Positions 1-12,165 of a stretch of DNA of 64,000 bases are shown in pieces. The notes beneath the pieces were generated by a model. The model was not told where the DNA came from. It did no database searches and was given only the letters and a program-made list of their open reading frames with translations. The translations under genes were made by a program, and so were the position numbers. This DNA is from Asterella californica. Taxonomy: Eukaryota > Streptophyta > Marchantiopsida > Marchantiales > Aytoniaceae. Position 1 is the first letter of the stretch; each line of letters starts with the position of its first letter. The stretch is from the NCBI GenBank assembly GCA_036924285.1, contig JAYKYS010000010.1, positions 3,410,001 through 3,474,000 on the forward strand, given 5' to 3'.

Positions 1-2337
1 TAAAGAGTTCCACTCTAAAGAGGAAAGAGGAACAAGTGTGATTCTTGTTTCATTAGCAGAAGAGGACTATAGTCGACACTCCAGCATATCCATATTGAAT
101 ACGCGAACTGACTATATTCTTGGTAAGCAGCCGGCTGAAATGAGGGTCACCAAGCTCAGGCGCAAGATGCTCAGCCGCTTATGCCACGTGTTAGTTCACA
201 GTAAGCAGTGATAAAACAGGGCCAAAGGCACGCATCACCAACCTCACTACCGAAAGGTACAACATAAAGACTGCACCCGACCTTTGTACTCCTCAAAGAT
301 ACCAAGCACATGAGTAGAGAGTTTTACACAGTTCTAAAGAGTTGAGCTCAGGAGTGACCACCACCATCGCAAACCAAGGGCTACCAAAGCCCCACCATAT
401 ATGTTCGTATCATTAATCCTATAAATCACATACAACAACAGAAATCTTCCATATGCTTTGCTTCAATACTGCCAGTTGGGTGGTAACCCATACTTATGAG
501 ATTGTTGATAACCACACCTGCTTATCTCCCAGAACACACTACAAGTACTGTATCAGTGTATCCTTTTTGAGACGATCATCATACTCTTCAAACCGACCAG
601 AGTCTGTCACCCAATATCATGCCGACTAAAACTGCACGCGCAGCTCAGCTCAGCTGAAGTGAAGGATCCCCCTCCCTTGTTTATCTCGCCACTGATGCCC
701 CCACCTTCAACAGATGTTGATCGCGCGGGAGATACAGGCACAGTGTTTACCGAAACCGACCAGGTTTGTCTGGCCCTGGAATCACACACCCCCAGAGCAA
801 ATCCCCGACTCGTTGCTGCACTGGGGCACTCTCTTTCACACATCATCGCCACATCTTCGGGCCGAGATCACCAAAAAGGAGGGATTGTTTCGCATTAATA
901 GACAGCCCATGATCCTCCATCTTAGCTCTCGCCATCTCCCAAGTGTTTAGGTGGCCACTACGTACCCCACGATTAGACCGAATTTAGTAGGTTTGTATCA
1001 TGCTCCCGGAATGCTCTCCTCAGAACGTTCCTAAATGCCCCTACCATGATTTTCACATGTACTGTACTTATCCCCACCACGTACAGAGCTCTACATCTCC
1101 GTTTCCCTGTGATCTCATTCACCCGGGCCCGGTCACGCCTTACTACGGTAGTCAACCAGCTACCGGAGCCTGGACGTGTCCGTTCCGTTGTCTCTTTCCA
1201 CTTCCGTAATAATAATATTCCGATTCCGGGCAAGTTCCCTAAGTGGAAAGTAAAGGACGAGGTACGAGCTCGAGTTTCCTAGAACATGTATCTACTTTAT
1301 TTTATATGCTAACGAACCAGAGTCAGCGCGTATGGTGGAATTTAACTCAACGAGGGTTGTGGCGAACATCTCTGTAACGAACGTCCCATCTCAAGACACC
1401 CACCTCGTCAACCTAACGAACGCGCGGCCGGCAGTCCATTACAAGCCTGGCCAGTTAGCGCTAACTGAACGCGGTAAATGTCAAACCGTGTTCAGCGTAT
1501 GATTGGTGAAACCGAGTTCCGGCCAGAAGTAAAACCTAACCCGGAAGTCTCTCCCACACGACGCAGAGACAGCACTGAAATGTACTCGGTAACCCCAGGG
1601 CACTTGAGGTAACATGCGTACTGTGCGATGCGGAAAGTGACCGGGAAGCGGAACTCGCAGTTCACCGTAGCGATGGTCTCGCTGACACGGTTTGTTTGTC
1701 CGTTCAACGTCCGTAGCCAGCCAGCTTGAAGATGGAAGGGGTGGACTACAGTACTGCCGGCACCCATCTTGAAATTGGTCTCTATGCAGTAACGGGTTGA
1801 ATTCATTGCATGCCGGAAACGGAAAGCCTTATAAGCCATCGCCGCGATTTAAAATCGGAGACGTCAACTGGTTTATATGGCTTTCACTTACACGGCTGAG
1901 CTGAAACACTAAGCCCGCAAGTCTGGGACGTTTCAGGCGAATCTATGAGATGATTCAGTTGAACTTCTCCGGAAAGAAGTGCGACTTCCCATTTTACGGG
2001 TGATGATGATTTGCGGTAATATTTGGGGGAGATCCTTCTCCAAGCAAAAAGTGTCTTATTGGGTTAACGGGAGTAAAGTCACAGATTATAACCTGTTGTT
2101 ACGGTAAGTAAGTTGAGCGAAAATCTTCGAACGACCTGGTTTTGGAAGCTACGTCGAACACGTTAACGGGGAATAAATGGGCCGGTACGGGTGGCAGGGG
2201 TAGGTTCATAGGACTGGAGAAACCGGAGACAGCTTTGCCGGTCCGTTAGTCCCCGTCGTGAGGGGGAATCGTCGGACGGACGGACGGAGGATCGGCGCGG
2301 CAGCCTCTGCAGAGGCGGGGGAAGCGCCAGTTTCAGT
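1..2337. other. Upstream intergenic region, no gene recognised
   Basis: Mixed-composition sequence with only short open frames on both strands, none with a domain I recognise and none that chain together through plausible splice sites. It lies upstream of the CSLC leader and may include part of that gene's promoter or the edge of a neighbouring gene outside the window. I see no tRNA-like or other RNA gene in it. Confidence 0.5.
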
Positions 2338-4368
2338 TTGCCCGTCACACATTCCCGTGTGCACCTCCCTCTCTCGCTATTCCGTCGCCGCCTCTGCCCC
2401 TCGGCTATAGCCAGAGTTCACCTCTTGGTTGGCTGTGCTGCTTCTTCTGCTTCTGCAGGATCTGATCTGGCCTGTTCCTCGCCACAGCCAAGGCAGGCAA
2501 GCAAGAGAAGCGCCATCCATCCCTCCCTCTAACACAGCGTGCCCGTATTTGCCTTCCGGTGGAGTTGCTTCGATCTCCCGTCGGGCTCCAGTCCACTCCC
2601 GCAGCACCGATCCTCGGCCGTCTTCGCCGGTCTGATTTCTCTCTCTCTCTCTCTGTGTTTCTCTCATCTGGTTGCCTTTATTTTCCCCATAGCCAGGCAG
2701 GCAGTCTGGCACGCGAAGCGGGGAGTTTCTGCCACAGTCCGGTGAGGGTGGTGGTTGCCTTTCCGTCCGCCATAGCCCAGATCGGGGGTGGGCTGTTTGT
2801 TCGCTGTGCTGTACTGTATTTTGCTTTTTCTTGTTCTTCCCCTTTTCTTCGCAACGAGGGAGGGACAAGCTCGGAGGCCCTACAGTATCTTGTTTGTTTC
2901 GGAGCGGAGCGGGGAAAAGAATCAGCCTTCACGGAAGAGAAGGAAGGAAGGGCGGGCGGGGAGGAGGAGCCGAGCGTGGGGAGGAGAGGAGGTGAGCTGA
3001 TTGCGGACGACGATGCTTAATTTTCAGGGCGGAAATTTGTTTGTTTTTGTGGTTTGGCGTCTCCGGTAGTAGTGATTTCGGGTCGGGAGAGAGAGAGAGA
3101 GCTCTTAGTTTGTAGGGCCGGACCGACTGACTGGAGTGACTGACTAAGCTCTACAGTGGCGCCGTTGACGACGTGTGCTTGGAGGAGCTGCATGCATGCC
3201 CGCGCCTTCCTCACAGCTCCGCGCTCTCGCTTCTTCCCTCACTCTTGCTGCTCGTCCCTCTCTCTGTCTCCCTCCCTCCTCTTCCAGTGCTCTACTGCTT
3301 CCTCAACTTTTGTCACTCTCCACCTTCCTTGATCACTACATCTTCCCCTCCAGCACCTCCTGCTCTGCATCGCAGCACAGCAGCTTCCTGGGAGAGCCGC
3401 TCCCTCACAAGCTTGCTCTTGCTCGCTTCCTTTCTCCCTCCCTCCCTCCCGCATCCAGTCTCTACCTTACCGTGTCGCGTCCTTCTTCCCTATCTTCCCG
3501 ACCTTCTCTTTCCTTAACCCATTCCACGGACGCACGCACAGTCAAGTCGTGCTGCGAAGAGGGTCCCCTGTCGACGAACAAGACTTGCTTCTCGTGTGTT
3601 TGTGAATGTGTGTATTCAACGATAGAGAGTGAGAGAGGGAGAAAGAGGAGAAGAAGAGCCTTCGTTGGAGCTGGAGTGCTGAGTTCCATGTACCAGTGTT
3701 TGCCCGGCGTAGCATAGGCCCTGCACTCTGCTCAAGAGGTGACACTGTCGGATTTTTCTTCTTCTAGGTATTTTTTTCCTCCCGAGGAGGTGAGATTGAG
3801 GCGGTAGTGCGACGCACACGACCGGGACATCCCCAGCACTCCCCTGGTTAGTGTGTTGAACTCGGCACTGGCCGAGGCGGCAGCGGAGGAGACCAGTTGG
3901 CGAGGCGACGAGCATGGGTTCAGTGGCATTGTGCATTCAACCAGTTTCATGAAGCCCACAGGTCGCTAAACGGATTGGTTCGTTAGGATCTGCGATCAGG
4001 GGTCTGCTGGTGCTTGGCCCAAGGTTCCGCTCGACTCTGGCGAGGACACGCTGTTTCAAGTAGTGGTCGCAGCTCCGGAAGCTGTTATTATTATGTCTTC
4101 CGTAGGTGGATGACCTTGATATCAGGAGGTGATGCGGAGGAAAGGTAGAGCAAGGGTTCTGCAGAACGTGTCCTAGTTCTGAAACCCTTCACAGTTGCAC
4201 CGGTTCTTCGGCGTGGAATGATCACCTCCATTTCGGACGTCCAGTGTACGCGGGGCAAGTAGCCTCCGAGAGTTAGAGTTCTGCAGCTGTGCAGGGTTCA
4301 AGCTATAAAGGAAACAACCATCTTTATTCTCTGCTGCCGGACCGGTTACCGGCGCATTCTTTGAGAAG
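2338..4368 (+). promoter_or_regulatory. Probable promoter-proximal region and long 5' leader of the CSLC gene
   Basis: About 2 kb upstream of the CSLC start codon is rich in CT/GA tracts (for example a CT run at 2639-2654 and pyrimidine-rich stretches near 3215-3520), a composition typical of plant 5' leaders and core promoters. Possible splice donors (GAG/GTGAGC near 2990) and a pyrimidine-rich acceptor (near 3767) suggest the leader may contain an intron. No open frame here resembles a protein. The transcription start cannot be fixed from sequence alone. Confidence 0.35.
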
Positions 4369-7184
4369 ATGCCACCGAACTTCGATTTTGTTGATTGGTG
4401 GAACAAAGAATCGCACAGAGGAACACCCGTGGTCGTGAAGATGGAGAATCCTAATTGGTCCATGCTCGAACTGGAAAGCCCTAAGACTCCCTTCGCTCAC
4501 AGCGAGAAGGATAAGGGAAAAAATGCCAAGCAGCTAACTTGGGTCTTACTTCTCAAGGCACACCGTGCTGCAGGTTGTTTGGCGTGGATGGCCTTGGGTC
4601 TATGGACGGTTCTGAATGCGATTAAGAAGCGGTTAATTTTGAGGCAGGGAGTTGCTCCTCAATCTGACAAGCCACACAAAGGGAAACTTTATAAGTTCAT
4701 TACAGGCTTCTTGACGTTCGCTGTATGTATGCTGGTCTTTGAGATCGCCGCACACCTGATGGGTTGGCACTTTACTCGTCCTCAATTCCACATGCCGAAC
4801 TCGCTGTCCTTCCAGGGCCTTCTTCAAACCATATATCAGACCTGGGTGTTCGTTAGGTTGAAATACATTGCTCCGCCTCTTCAGATGCTAGCAGATGGCT
4901 GCATTGTGTTGTTCCTGATCCAGTCGGCTGACAGAGTGATCCTCTGCCTGGGATGCGCCTGGATCAAGATTAAGGATCTGAAGCCAATTCCGATGAAGGC
5001 CACGTTGGAGTCCGAAGATGCAGAAAACCCCGATGCCGGATACCCGATGGTGTTACTTCAGATTCCAATGTGTAATGAGAGAGAGGTACATTTTCTGGGA
5101 GCAACGTCCTTAGAGTAGTCTAGATGCTGAAATTAGGGCTTCCGGAGCTCCAGCAATGTTAATTTTTGCTTGCGTTGCCTTTGTGTTGGTGTGACGACCG
5201 GTTTTCATCGACCTGTCAGCATGTCACGTGTGGCCTTGTTTCTTCTTAGTACTGAGCTGAAGTGAATGGCCTTCAGGTGTACGAGCAATCTATCTCAGCT
5301 GTCTGCCAAATCGAGTGGCCAAGACATCGCATGCTCGTGCAAGTTTTGGATGATTCCGACGACGAGGATACCCAGATGCTCATCAAAGCTGAAGTTCAGA
5401 AGTGGCACATGAAGGGCGTCAATATCGTGTACAGACACAGAGTCATTCGGACCGGCTACAAGGCCGGAAACTTGAAGTCTGCCATGAACTGTGATTACGT
5501 CAAGGATTATGAATTTGTAACCATATTCGATGCTGATTTTCAGCCCAAGTCCGACTTCTTAAAGAGAACCATCCCGCATTTTACGGTACGGCCGCCCGGC
5601 ATTGCCTTACTTATTTCGGGCCACTGTTTGTTTGTTCCGGAGTACTTGCACCAATGCGGAAATTTGATCCACAATCTGACACTCCGTGGTACAAAATAAC
5701 TTCTTGCAGGATCAACCGGAACTGGCCCTGGTTCAGTCAAGGTGGACATTTGTCAACAGAGATGAGAATCTTCTTACTCGACTTCAGAACATCAATTTAT
5801 CTTTCCACTTCGAGGTTGAACAGCAGGTGAATGGTATCTTCATCAACTTCTTCGGCTTCAATGGAACTGCCGGTGTGTGGAGAATTAAGGCTTTGGAAGA
5901 CTCCGGTGGTTGGTTGGAGAGGACGACGGTTGAGGACATGGATGTTGCAGTCAGGGCGCATCTGCAGGGATGGAAGTTTGTCTTCTTGAATGACGTTGAG
6001 GTACATACATAAATGTTTTCCCTTCCCCAATGGTGGTTCATGAATAGCCTGCGGTTAGGGGGTCCATCGTATTCCGGCATTTTTGTGTGGTTGTCTGGAT
6101 CACTGTGTTGGCTTACTCTGCCGTTGGTTATCGTACTTCCATCTGTCATTGTCGAGGCGTCATTTGACTCTGAAATATTTTACTGCCATTTACGGTTCTT
6201 AGGAACTTTCTATGACACCCTAACACGTTCGCAATTGCAGTGCTTGTGCGAATTGCCAGAGTCGTACGAAACCTACAGGAAGCAACAGCACCGTTGGCAC
6301 TCCGGTCCCATGCAGCTCTTTCGACTGTGTCTACCAGACATTATCACATCTAAGGTAATGTTCGACTAGCCTAGACCTGTCCGAGTGAAGAGGAGGTGAA
6401 TGTTAGTGAACTGTCAATGATGGCGTCATAGCGATCCCTTGTTTTCCCCCTATGCTTCTGCTTGTACGCTCCTTTCTGTTTCAATTCATCAGGGTGTGAC
6501 TGAAGGTCCTAAAATACGGATTACTGGTGCCTGCAGATCTCGCTTTGGAAGAAGGGGAATTTGATCTTTCTCTTCTTTCTCCTGAGGAAGTTGATTTTGC
6601 CATTCTACTCATTCACGCTCTTCTGCATTATTCTGCCCTTGACCATGTTCGTCCCTGAAGCTCAGCTGCCTGCATGGGTGGTTTGCTACATCCCCGCCAT
6701 TATGTCTTTCTTGAACGTATTCCCAGCACCTAAGTCTTTCCCTTTCCTTGTGCCATATCTACTGTTCGAGAACACAATGTCAGTGACCAAGTTCAACGCC
6801 ATGATCTCTGGGTTGTTTCAAATGAGCAGCGCCTACGAGTGGGTTGTGACAAAGAAATCAGGAAGAGCGTCTGAGACCGACCTTGCCAGTCTTGTAGAGA
6901 AAGAGTCCCCTCAGCTTCCAATTCTTCGACACAACCGAGGTACTTCGGAGTCTGGCCTTGATGTTTTGGCGAAATTAAAGGAGCAGCAACCGCAGGCGCC
7001 TGTTGTAGTAAAGAAGAAGGTGAACAGGTTGTATAGAAAGGAGTTAGCACTTTCCTTCTTGCTGCTGACAGCAGCTGCCAGAAGTTTGTTGTCCGCACAA
7101 GGGGTTCACTTCTACTTTCTGCTATTTCAAGGCGTTTCTTTCCTAGTTGTCGGCCTGGATCTTATTGGCGAGCAAGTAAGCTGA
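4369..7184 (+). CDS. CSLC: Cellulose synthase-like C (CSLC) xyloglucan glucan synthase
   Basis: Five exons, all joined in phase 0 with GT-AG introns: 4369-5085, 5277-5585, 5710-6000, 6241-6354, 6537-7184. They give about 692 residues, a normal CSLC length. CSLC enzymes are Golgi membrane GT2-family synthases that polymerise the beta-1,4-glucan backbone of xyloglucan from UDP-glucose. The GT2 signature is complete: LDDSDDE (first Asp near residue 264), FDADF (DxD, 324-326), TVEDMD (near 416-420) and QQHRW (QxxRW, 454-458). Hydrophobic segments precede the catalytic domain ([21 protein letters not shown] and a second near [19 protein letters not shown]) and several follow it. The protein ends in [10 protein letters not shown], the usual CSLC tail. 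The N-terminal [27 protein letters not shown] is also typical of CSLC. The start is the first ATG of this conserved N-terminus. No defects seen. Confidence 0.96.
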
Positions 7185-10100
7185 GGATTTATTAGGTCTT
7201 CGAACGCGTTAATAGCTGCCAACGAAGTGGATGCGTAAGTGGAAATGGTTAGAATATAGCACAGATGGTACATTCACATTGTGTCTAGCCCAAACCTGGC
7301 GGTTGTTGATAGCGGCATCTCGAGCCCGCGTCTGTTGACAAGCAAACAACCTCCGATTTGGCTTAGTCACTCTGGTTTGTAGTGAGGAATCTAAGGACTC
7401 CTTATGGCGAGGTGGGGGTGGCTTACTCCTGGGATTATGAAGACGGAGCGGCAATTTACACTACATGCGTGCGGCTTCTCTTCGCTGTCCTTGATTCAGG
7501 ACTGAAGATTTTTGGGTGACAGGCAAAGTAATTTCCGTAAGATCTAAGAGATGCTGAAGATTCTGCAGACGGGAGCATTTTCAACAGAAGGCTTGTCCTT
7601 GAAGCGAGTGTACAAGAAAAGCCAAGCCAGCCTACTTGACGTTGCTCTCCAATTCGATCATCGCCAGTTGGAAGTAGTACAGGTCGCATCCCTGGCACTT
7701 CTGTCGTCGATGCGCCTCCATATCGAGGTTTACAGAGTGTCTTCTAATCGGGATCGAAGGCTGTTTCTTCAGCGAGTGTACGGTTCTGTGAATCAGCGGG
7801 CTTTGACACTTTTACCCCTGTATTGTGAAGAAGAGACCGCGAAGGTGTCATTAGAGTAGGGTAGGCCAGCCTACTTATCAATTGCTGGAAGGTACCTCAT
7901 CCTCCCTTAATTTATTTGTGTTAAATTCTCAGGTCATTCTTTTGAGCCCCATACCAACCTCATCATTATTTTAGACGCCCTCCCAATTTAAGGGTACGCT
8001 TAGGATACTACCCTTGCGCAGTTCTGCCGGCATGCTTGCTACATCAACAAAGGACTCCTGTACTAAAAGTTGTGCCTCCGGCTTATGTGAATAAATTACC
8101 AACGTCAATGTAACTGGGTGGGAATTGAACTTCCTGCAATTCTTGCTTGGAGGCTGTGTGCTTGTTTGCATAGCTTTCCAGTAAGTCCATTTGCTGAAGG
8201 CTTTCAGTAAGAGAAGATGATTATTTAATTGGACGAACGAGGAACCCAATTCTTACTGTGTACGTTCGCGTATGATGGTGATGATGTTAAATATACCGTT
8301 TTGAACCGCTCGAGGCGTTCGTCATGATGAATAGACATCGGGTTGACGATGCTGAGTTGCCAGTCAGCTCAGTTGACTGGAGTCTTGTCTGGAACACCTC
8401 CTGGCAGTTGTCCGTCGACGTGTTCTCGCTTTCCCGCTTGAGTCGTGGAGAATACTCTTGCTAACTTCCGCCAGTTGTACTCTCAGTGGACTGCAGTCTC
8501 TTTCTTTTCGCCAGTTGTAACTCTCGAGTCTTGGGGGATCAACTCTTCCGGTATAACAGCTTCTCTCGGACTTCTGCTTCCCACTACAGTTTTTGGCCGT
8601 TGGTCAATGCGCGTAGCTGAGCTGTTCATGCTCAGCTACATGAGGGGTCTTCCTTAGTTCTTGTACTTTCTTTGTTGAGCCAAATCTGGTTTTATGTCCC
8701 ATTTCAGTCGCTTCCGTCTTCTGTCGGAGTTCTCCCTAGTGAGGTTATCTCTCTGACATTCTGAGCCCTAAACAATGAGACCATCAATGATCAAAACCCC
8801 GGAAAGCCCAGGCCACGGGAGTCCGAGAGATGCTCGGGAATATGGGAAGGTCTGATATTTGTTTCGATTATCTACTCCACCCGAAAGTCGAACCACTTGC
8901 AACTACAGTACTGCACGTAAGAAACGACGTGCGGCGCGGCAGCGAGCGGGGTCGAGGACGGCGTAGTGTATAACCGGACAGTAATCGTGACATATGCTGC
9001 CTTCTCATCTTATGCGAGCGCCGTGAGTCCTTCCTCGAACACAGCGAGCACGTACCCCTCGTGGCCGGCCCATTTGACTTCTGGGAGCATGTTTTACACC
9101 GTAATCGAGCTGAAGTCTCCGATGAGGGAGAAGTTACTTGGTGGAAATGACATCCCGGAGGTAACAAGCAAGAGGATAGGTTTTGTTGCATATTAAGGGT
9201 TCAAAAGTGCGAGATGTAAACGGAGATTTGGCGGCTGGGCGGGTAATGAACCCGGGGTATACACTGGATTGCTGAAGTTGGTGTCAAGCTACTTGCAGGA
9301 TGGTATCAAGTCCCTCAATCACATGTGGACGGGGCCTGCATCAGTGCCCCGGAACAATCTCGTACTGTTAACACTTGCAGAAGCTCGTGAGACCGTGAAA
9401 AGAATTGGTCTGATAGGGTTTCTCCGCTAGGGCACTCAATGCCTCTCATAACGTGATTCTAGCGACAAGTACAGTTGTTCTAGGTGTGGGAATTATTTAG
9501 GGATTTAGATCGAAGGCCAGCTCTCTATGGCATAGAGTATGGTGACGTGTGGAGCATCAGACTGAGGGTTCGCCAATAAACCGTTAATCTTGAGCGGCCG
9601 GAGAGATAGACATCTGGTCGTAGAGATTGTACGAGGCCATTATGGTGAACAACGCCGTGAAGTAATGCGTGGGACAGATGCAGCGATGTCGAAGAAGGCA
9701 GGTGCAGTGGATAATGCGAAGAACCAGAAGGTCCTCGCTTGAAACCCTCTCTAGCAAGCCAGGCACCAGCAGTCCCAGGACTGTGCAGCATGACACGATG
9801 GGAGTAGATGTCAGCGGACTTCAAGTGTCCAGACTCCACAGCAGCAGTGTTTTGTCCTGCTCTGTTCCATGTTCGGCTTAATTGACCCAGACTTTACTGG
9901 ATTGACATATATACACTTTGGTTCGCGCACTCGACTCACTCGCTGCTCTGAGTGGGAGAGGCCAGACTCCCTTCATTTGATTCATTCTACTCTCGTCTCG
10001 TCAAAGTGCTCTGCATCGAGTCTGCAACCCTTTCACCTTCCCTTCCCTTCCCTCCGCCATCATCATCGGCATCTTGGCGGACGACAGAGAGCAAAGAATA

Positions 10101-10602
10101 TGCTCGACGCCTCCCCTGGCAGTCATCAATGCCAGCACAGATCTGTGCCAGGCTTCCAGCTCGGGCTCCTCTTGAATGAATCACTGGAGCTCATAGCTAC
10201 CAACTACTGTATGCGCTAAGCCCGCCCTAGGGCAGGGCACGACATAACCCAACTTTTGCTCTAATTCCTCTGAAGCCGCTCGCTGCTCCTATCCATCGAT
10301 TCCTCAATGGCATCCACGGTTTCCAGATCCGAGCTTTTCCTTCTTCCTTCTTCTTACCCACGCGCTGATGGCCGGCCTACGACGACACCATTTCCGGCAG
10401 CAACAGCGCGCTGCTGCCGACGAGTGCCCATTCTTCAGCCTACCCGACAGCAACGAACCATAACTTCTTCTCGTCCTCGCCCTTGTTCTCCTCCCTCCTC
10501 TCAACAACTCTCCATTTCTTGCCCTACAATCCGCTGTCTGTGATTCCAGGCCGATTTTCATACCACTTTCTAAATTTGACCCTTCCTGAGCGGACCGTCC
10601 TC

Positions 10603-10603
<1 letters not shown>
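7185..10603. other. CSLC 3' region and intergenic DNA, no gene recognised
   Basis: The first few hundred bases are probably the CSLC 3' untranslated region. Beyond that are short open frames on both strands (for example 8868-9191 minus and 8966-9196 plus, which overlap each other) with no recognisable domain. Pyrimidine-rich sequence increases toward 9900-10600, resembling a plant promoter or leader, possibly of the aquaporin gene downstream. Confidence 0.4.

Positions 10604-10635
<32 letters not shown>
10604..10635. repeat. (TC)16 microsatellite
   Basis: Uninterrupted TC dinucleotide run of about 32 bp, 1.5 kb upstream of the aquaporin start codon. CT runs are common near plant transcription starts, so it may mark the aquaporin promoter or leader. 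Confidence 0.95.
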
Positions 10636-10639
<4 letters not shown>

Positions 10640-12165
10640 TGTCGTAGCCTGTCTGTGACAGTTTGTCTGGCTTCAAACCATTGTTGCGCCGGAGCAGTTC
10701 CATTATTCCTCCATGCGAACAAGTAACAAACCATCTACCCTATTCAGTCGATCGATCGGCAGCAGCTTTTAGCATAAGCAGGTCATCACCTCCAGCAAAC
10801 CGTGTCGATCTTTAGGGTTTATATGCACTGAGCTTTTCTCTTTGTGATCAGCTCATACTTCAAGATCGGTGCATTGACGCATCATTCTCGTCTGATCGTC
10901 AGTTTCTCGAGCAAACCAACAGATGGACAGGTATCATCATAGCCTAACTTTAGCCTTTCTAAATTTAGATTGTCATGTCTGGTTTTATCACTCGAAGATT
11001 ACGCAAAGTTAAGCAAGTCGCTAGACATGCTTAACATGCTTAATTGCGAGGTAATGCGGGTGAGTAAAATACTGAGGATACTTTCGCGTCTTTCACAGCC
11101 AAGTAAGACATTCTAAGCACGGGAGTTCACTTTTGGTGTTCAATTGGCTTCTTTTATAAATGACTATACTTTTCTGTAAGTGATAATTTATACAAGTTTC
11201 TTCTCATGAATTTGGACGAATTTTATTGTCTTCCATCTTGGTGTTGAATGGAATTTCTACTCGTATTTGCTTATGATAATCATAAGAAATATGATCGGTT
11301 ATTATAAATATAATATAGAGTATATTTTTCTATTTTTCTTGTGTAATACCAGTTTGGAGTTGAATATTAAAGTCCATAAAGAAATAAAGTTTTCATAACG
11401 TACTAGAAATACTTATCTAATCTTATTGAGTATATTCACGAAGCAAAGTACTAATAAGTGAATTGAGAGTTGAAAATATTATCTTTTTCATCTTCTTATT
11501 TATAGTCACTTTGTTGTTTTAATTAAAGATCAAACTAGATTAATCTCGAGCTTATTAACATGATCAAGAAGTGTTGAATTCGACATCGTAGAGGAAAAAA
11601 ACTTACATTGGACACGAGCCACATGTATCATGGATGTTTATTCATTACACATGTGAGTGATCGAGGTTTTCGACAAAAGAATTCTTCTAAAAGATCAGTA
11701 ACGGAAGAGAAGAATAAGAAGTTGAACCAAGAGAGCAATTGAAAATAGAGAGAAACTTTATATGCTAGAGTTGGTCACAAATCTTAGTATTTATAGTATG
11801 GAGTGTACAAAGCTTCTTTTTGAAGCTAGTCATCTATTTGTATCACAAGATAATCGTTAACTTTCTCATGAAATTAATCATCTATTTCTTTGTGAAGTAA
11901 CCCTAGTACTCATGAAGGTTCTTAAATAAATTATTCACTCAATATGACAGAAACTTCTTAAGTACCGTATTAGCATATTCTTTACGAAATTTTCTAGGTA
12001 GACGTACTTCTATCTCTCGAGAACTTCTATTATAACTTTCGAGTAACTTTCACTAATATTTTTACTTACGCAAATACGTACTATTACAGTTCTAGAGAAT
12101 GATGAATATGAAAGATTCTGGGGTCACCAATTCATTATGTCGTGAATGAAGTGGAGAAAATTCTC
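10636..12165 (+). promoter_or_regulatory. Probable promoter/5' leader of the aquaporin gene with a possible leader intron
   Basis: Base composition changes sharply near 10930, from mixed to strongly AT-rich. A good splice donor, CAG/GTATCA, sits exactly at that change (10930/10931), and AT-rich DNA resembling an intron follows, with candidate acceptors shortly before 12112 (for example TTACAG near 12090). The leader may therefore be spliced. No open frame here looks coding. This is an inference; transcript data would decide it. Confidence 0.3.

Noticed and set aside
5262..5699. Separate short proteins within the CSLC locus
   Set aside because: They are single exons read through into introns; the five exons join in phase into one CSLC protein.
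10922..10930. ATGGACAG as first coding exon of the aquaporin
   Set aside because: It ends in phase 2, and no convincing acceptor before 12166 restores the frame, so it is at most a leader exon.
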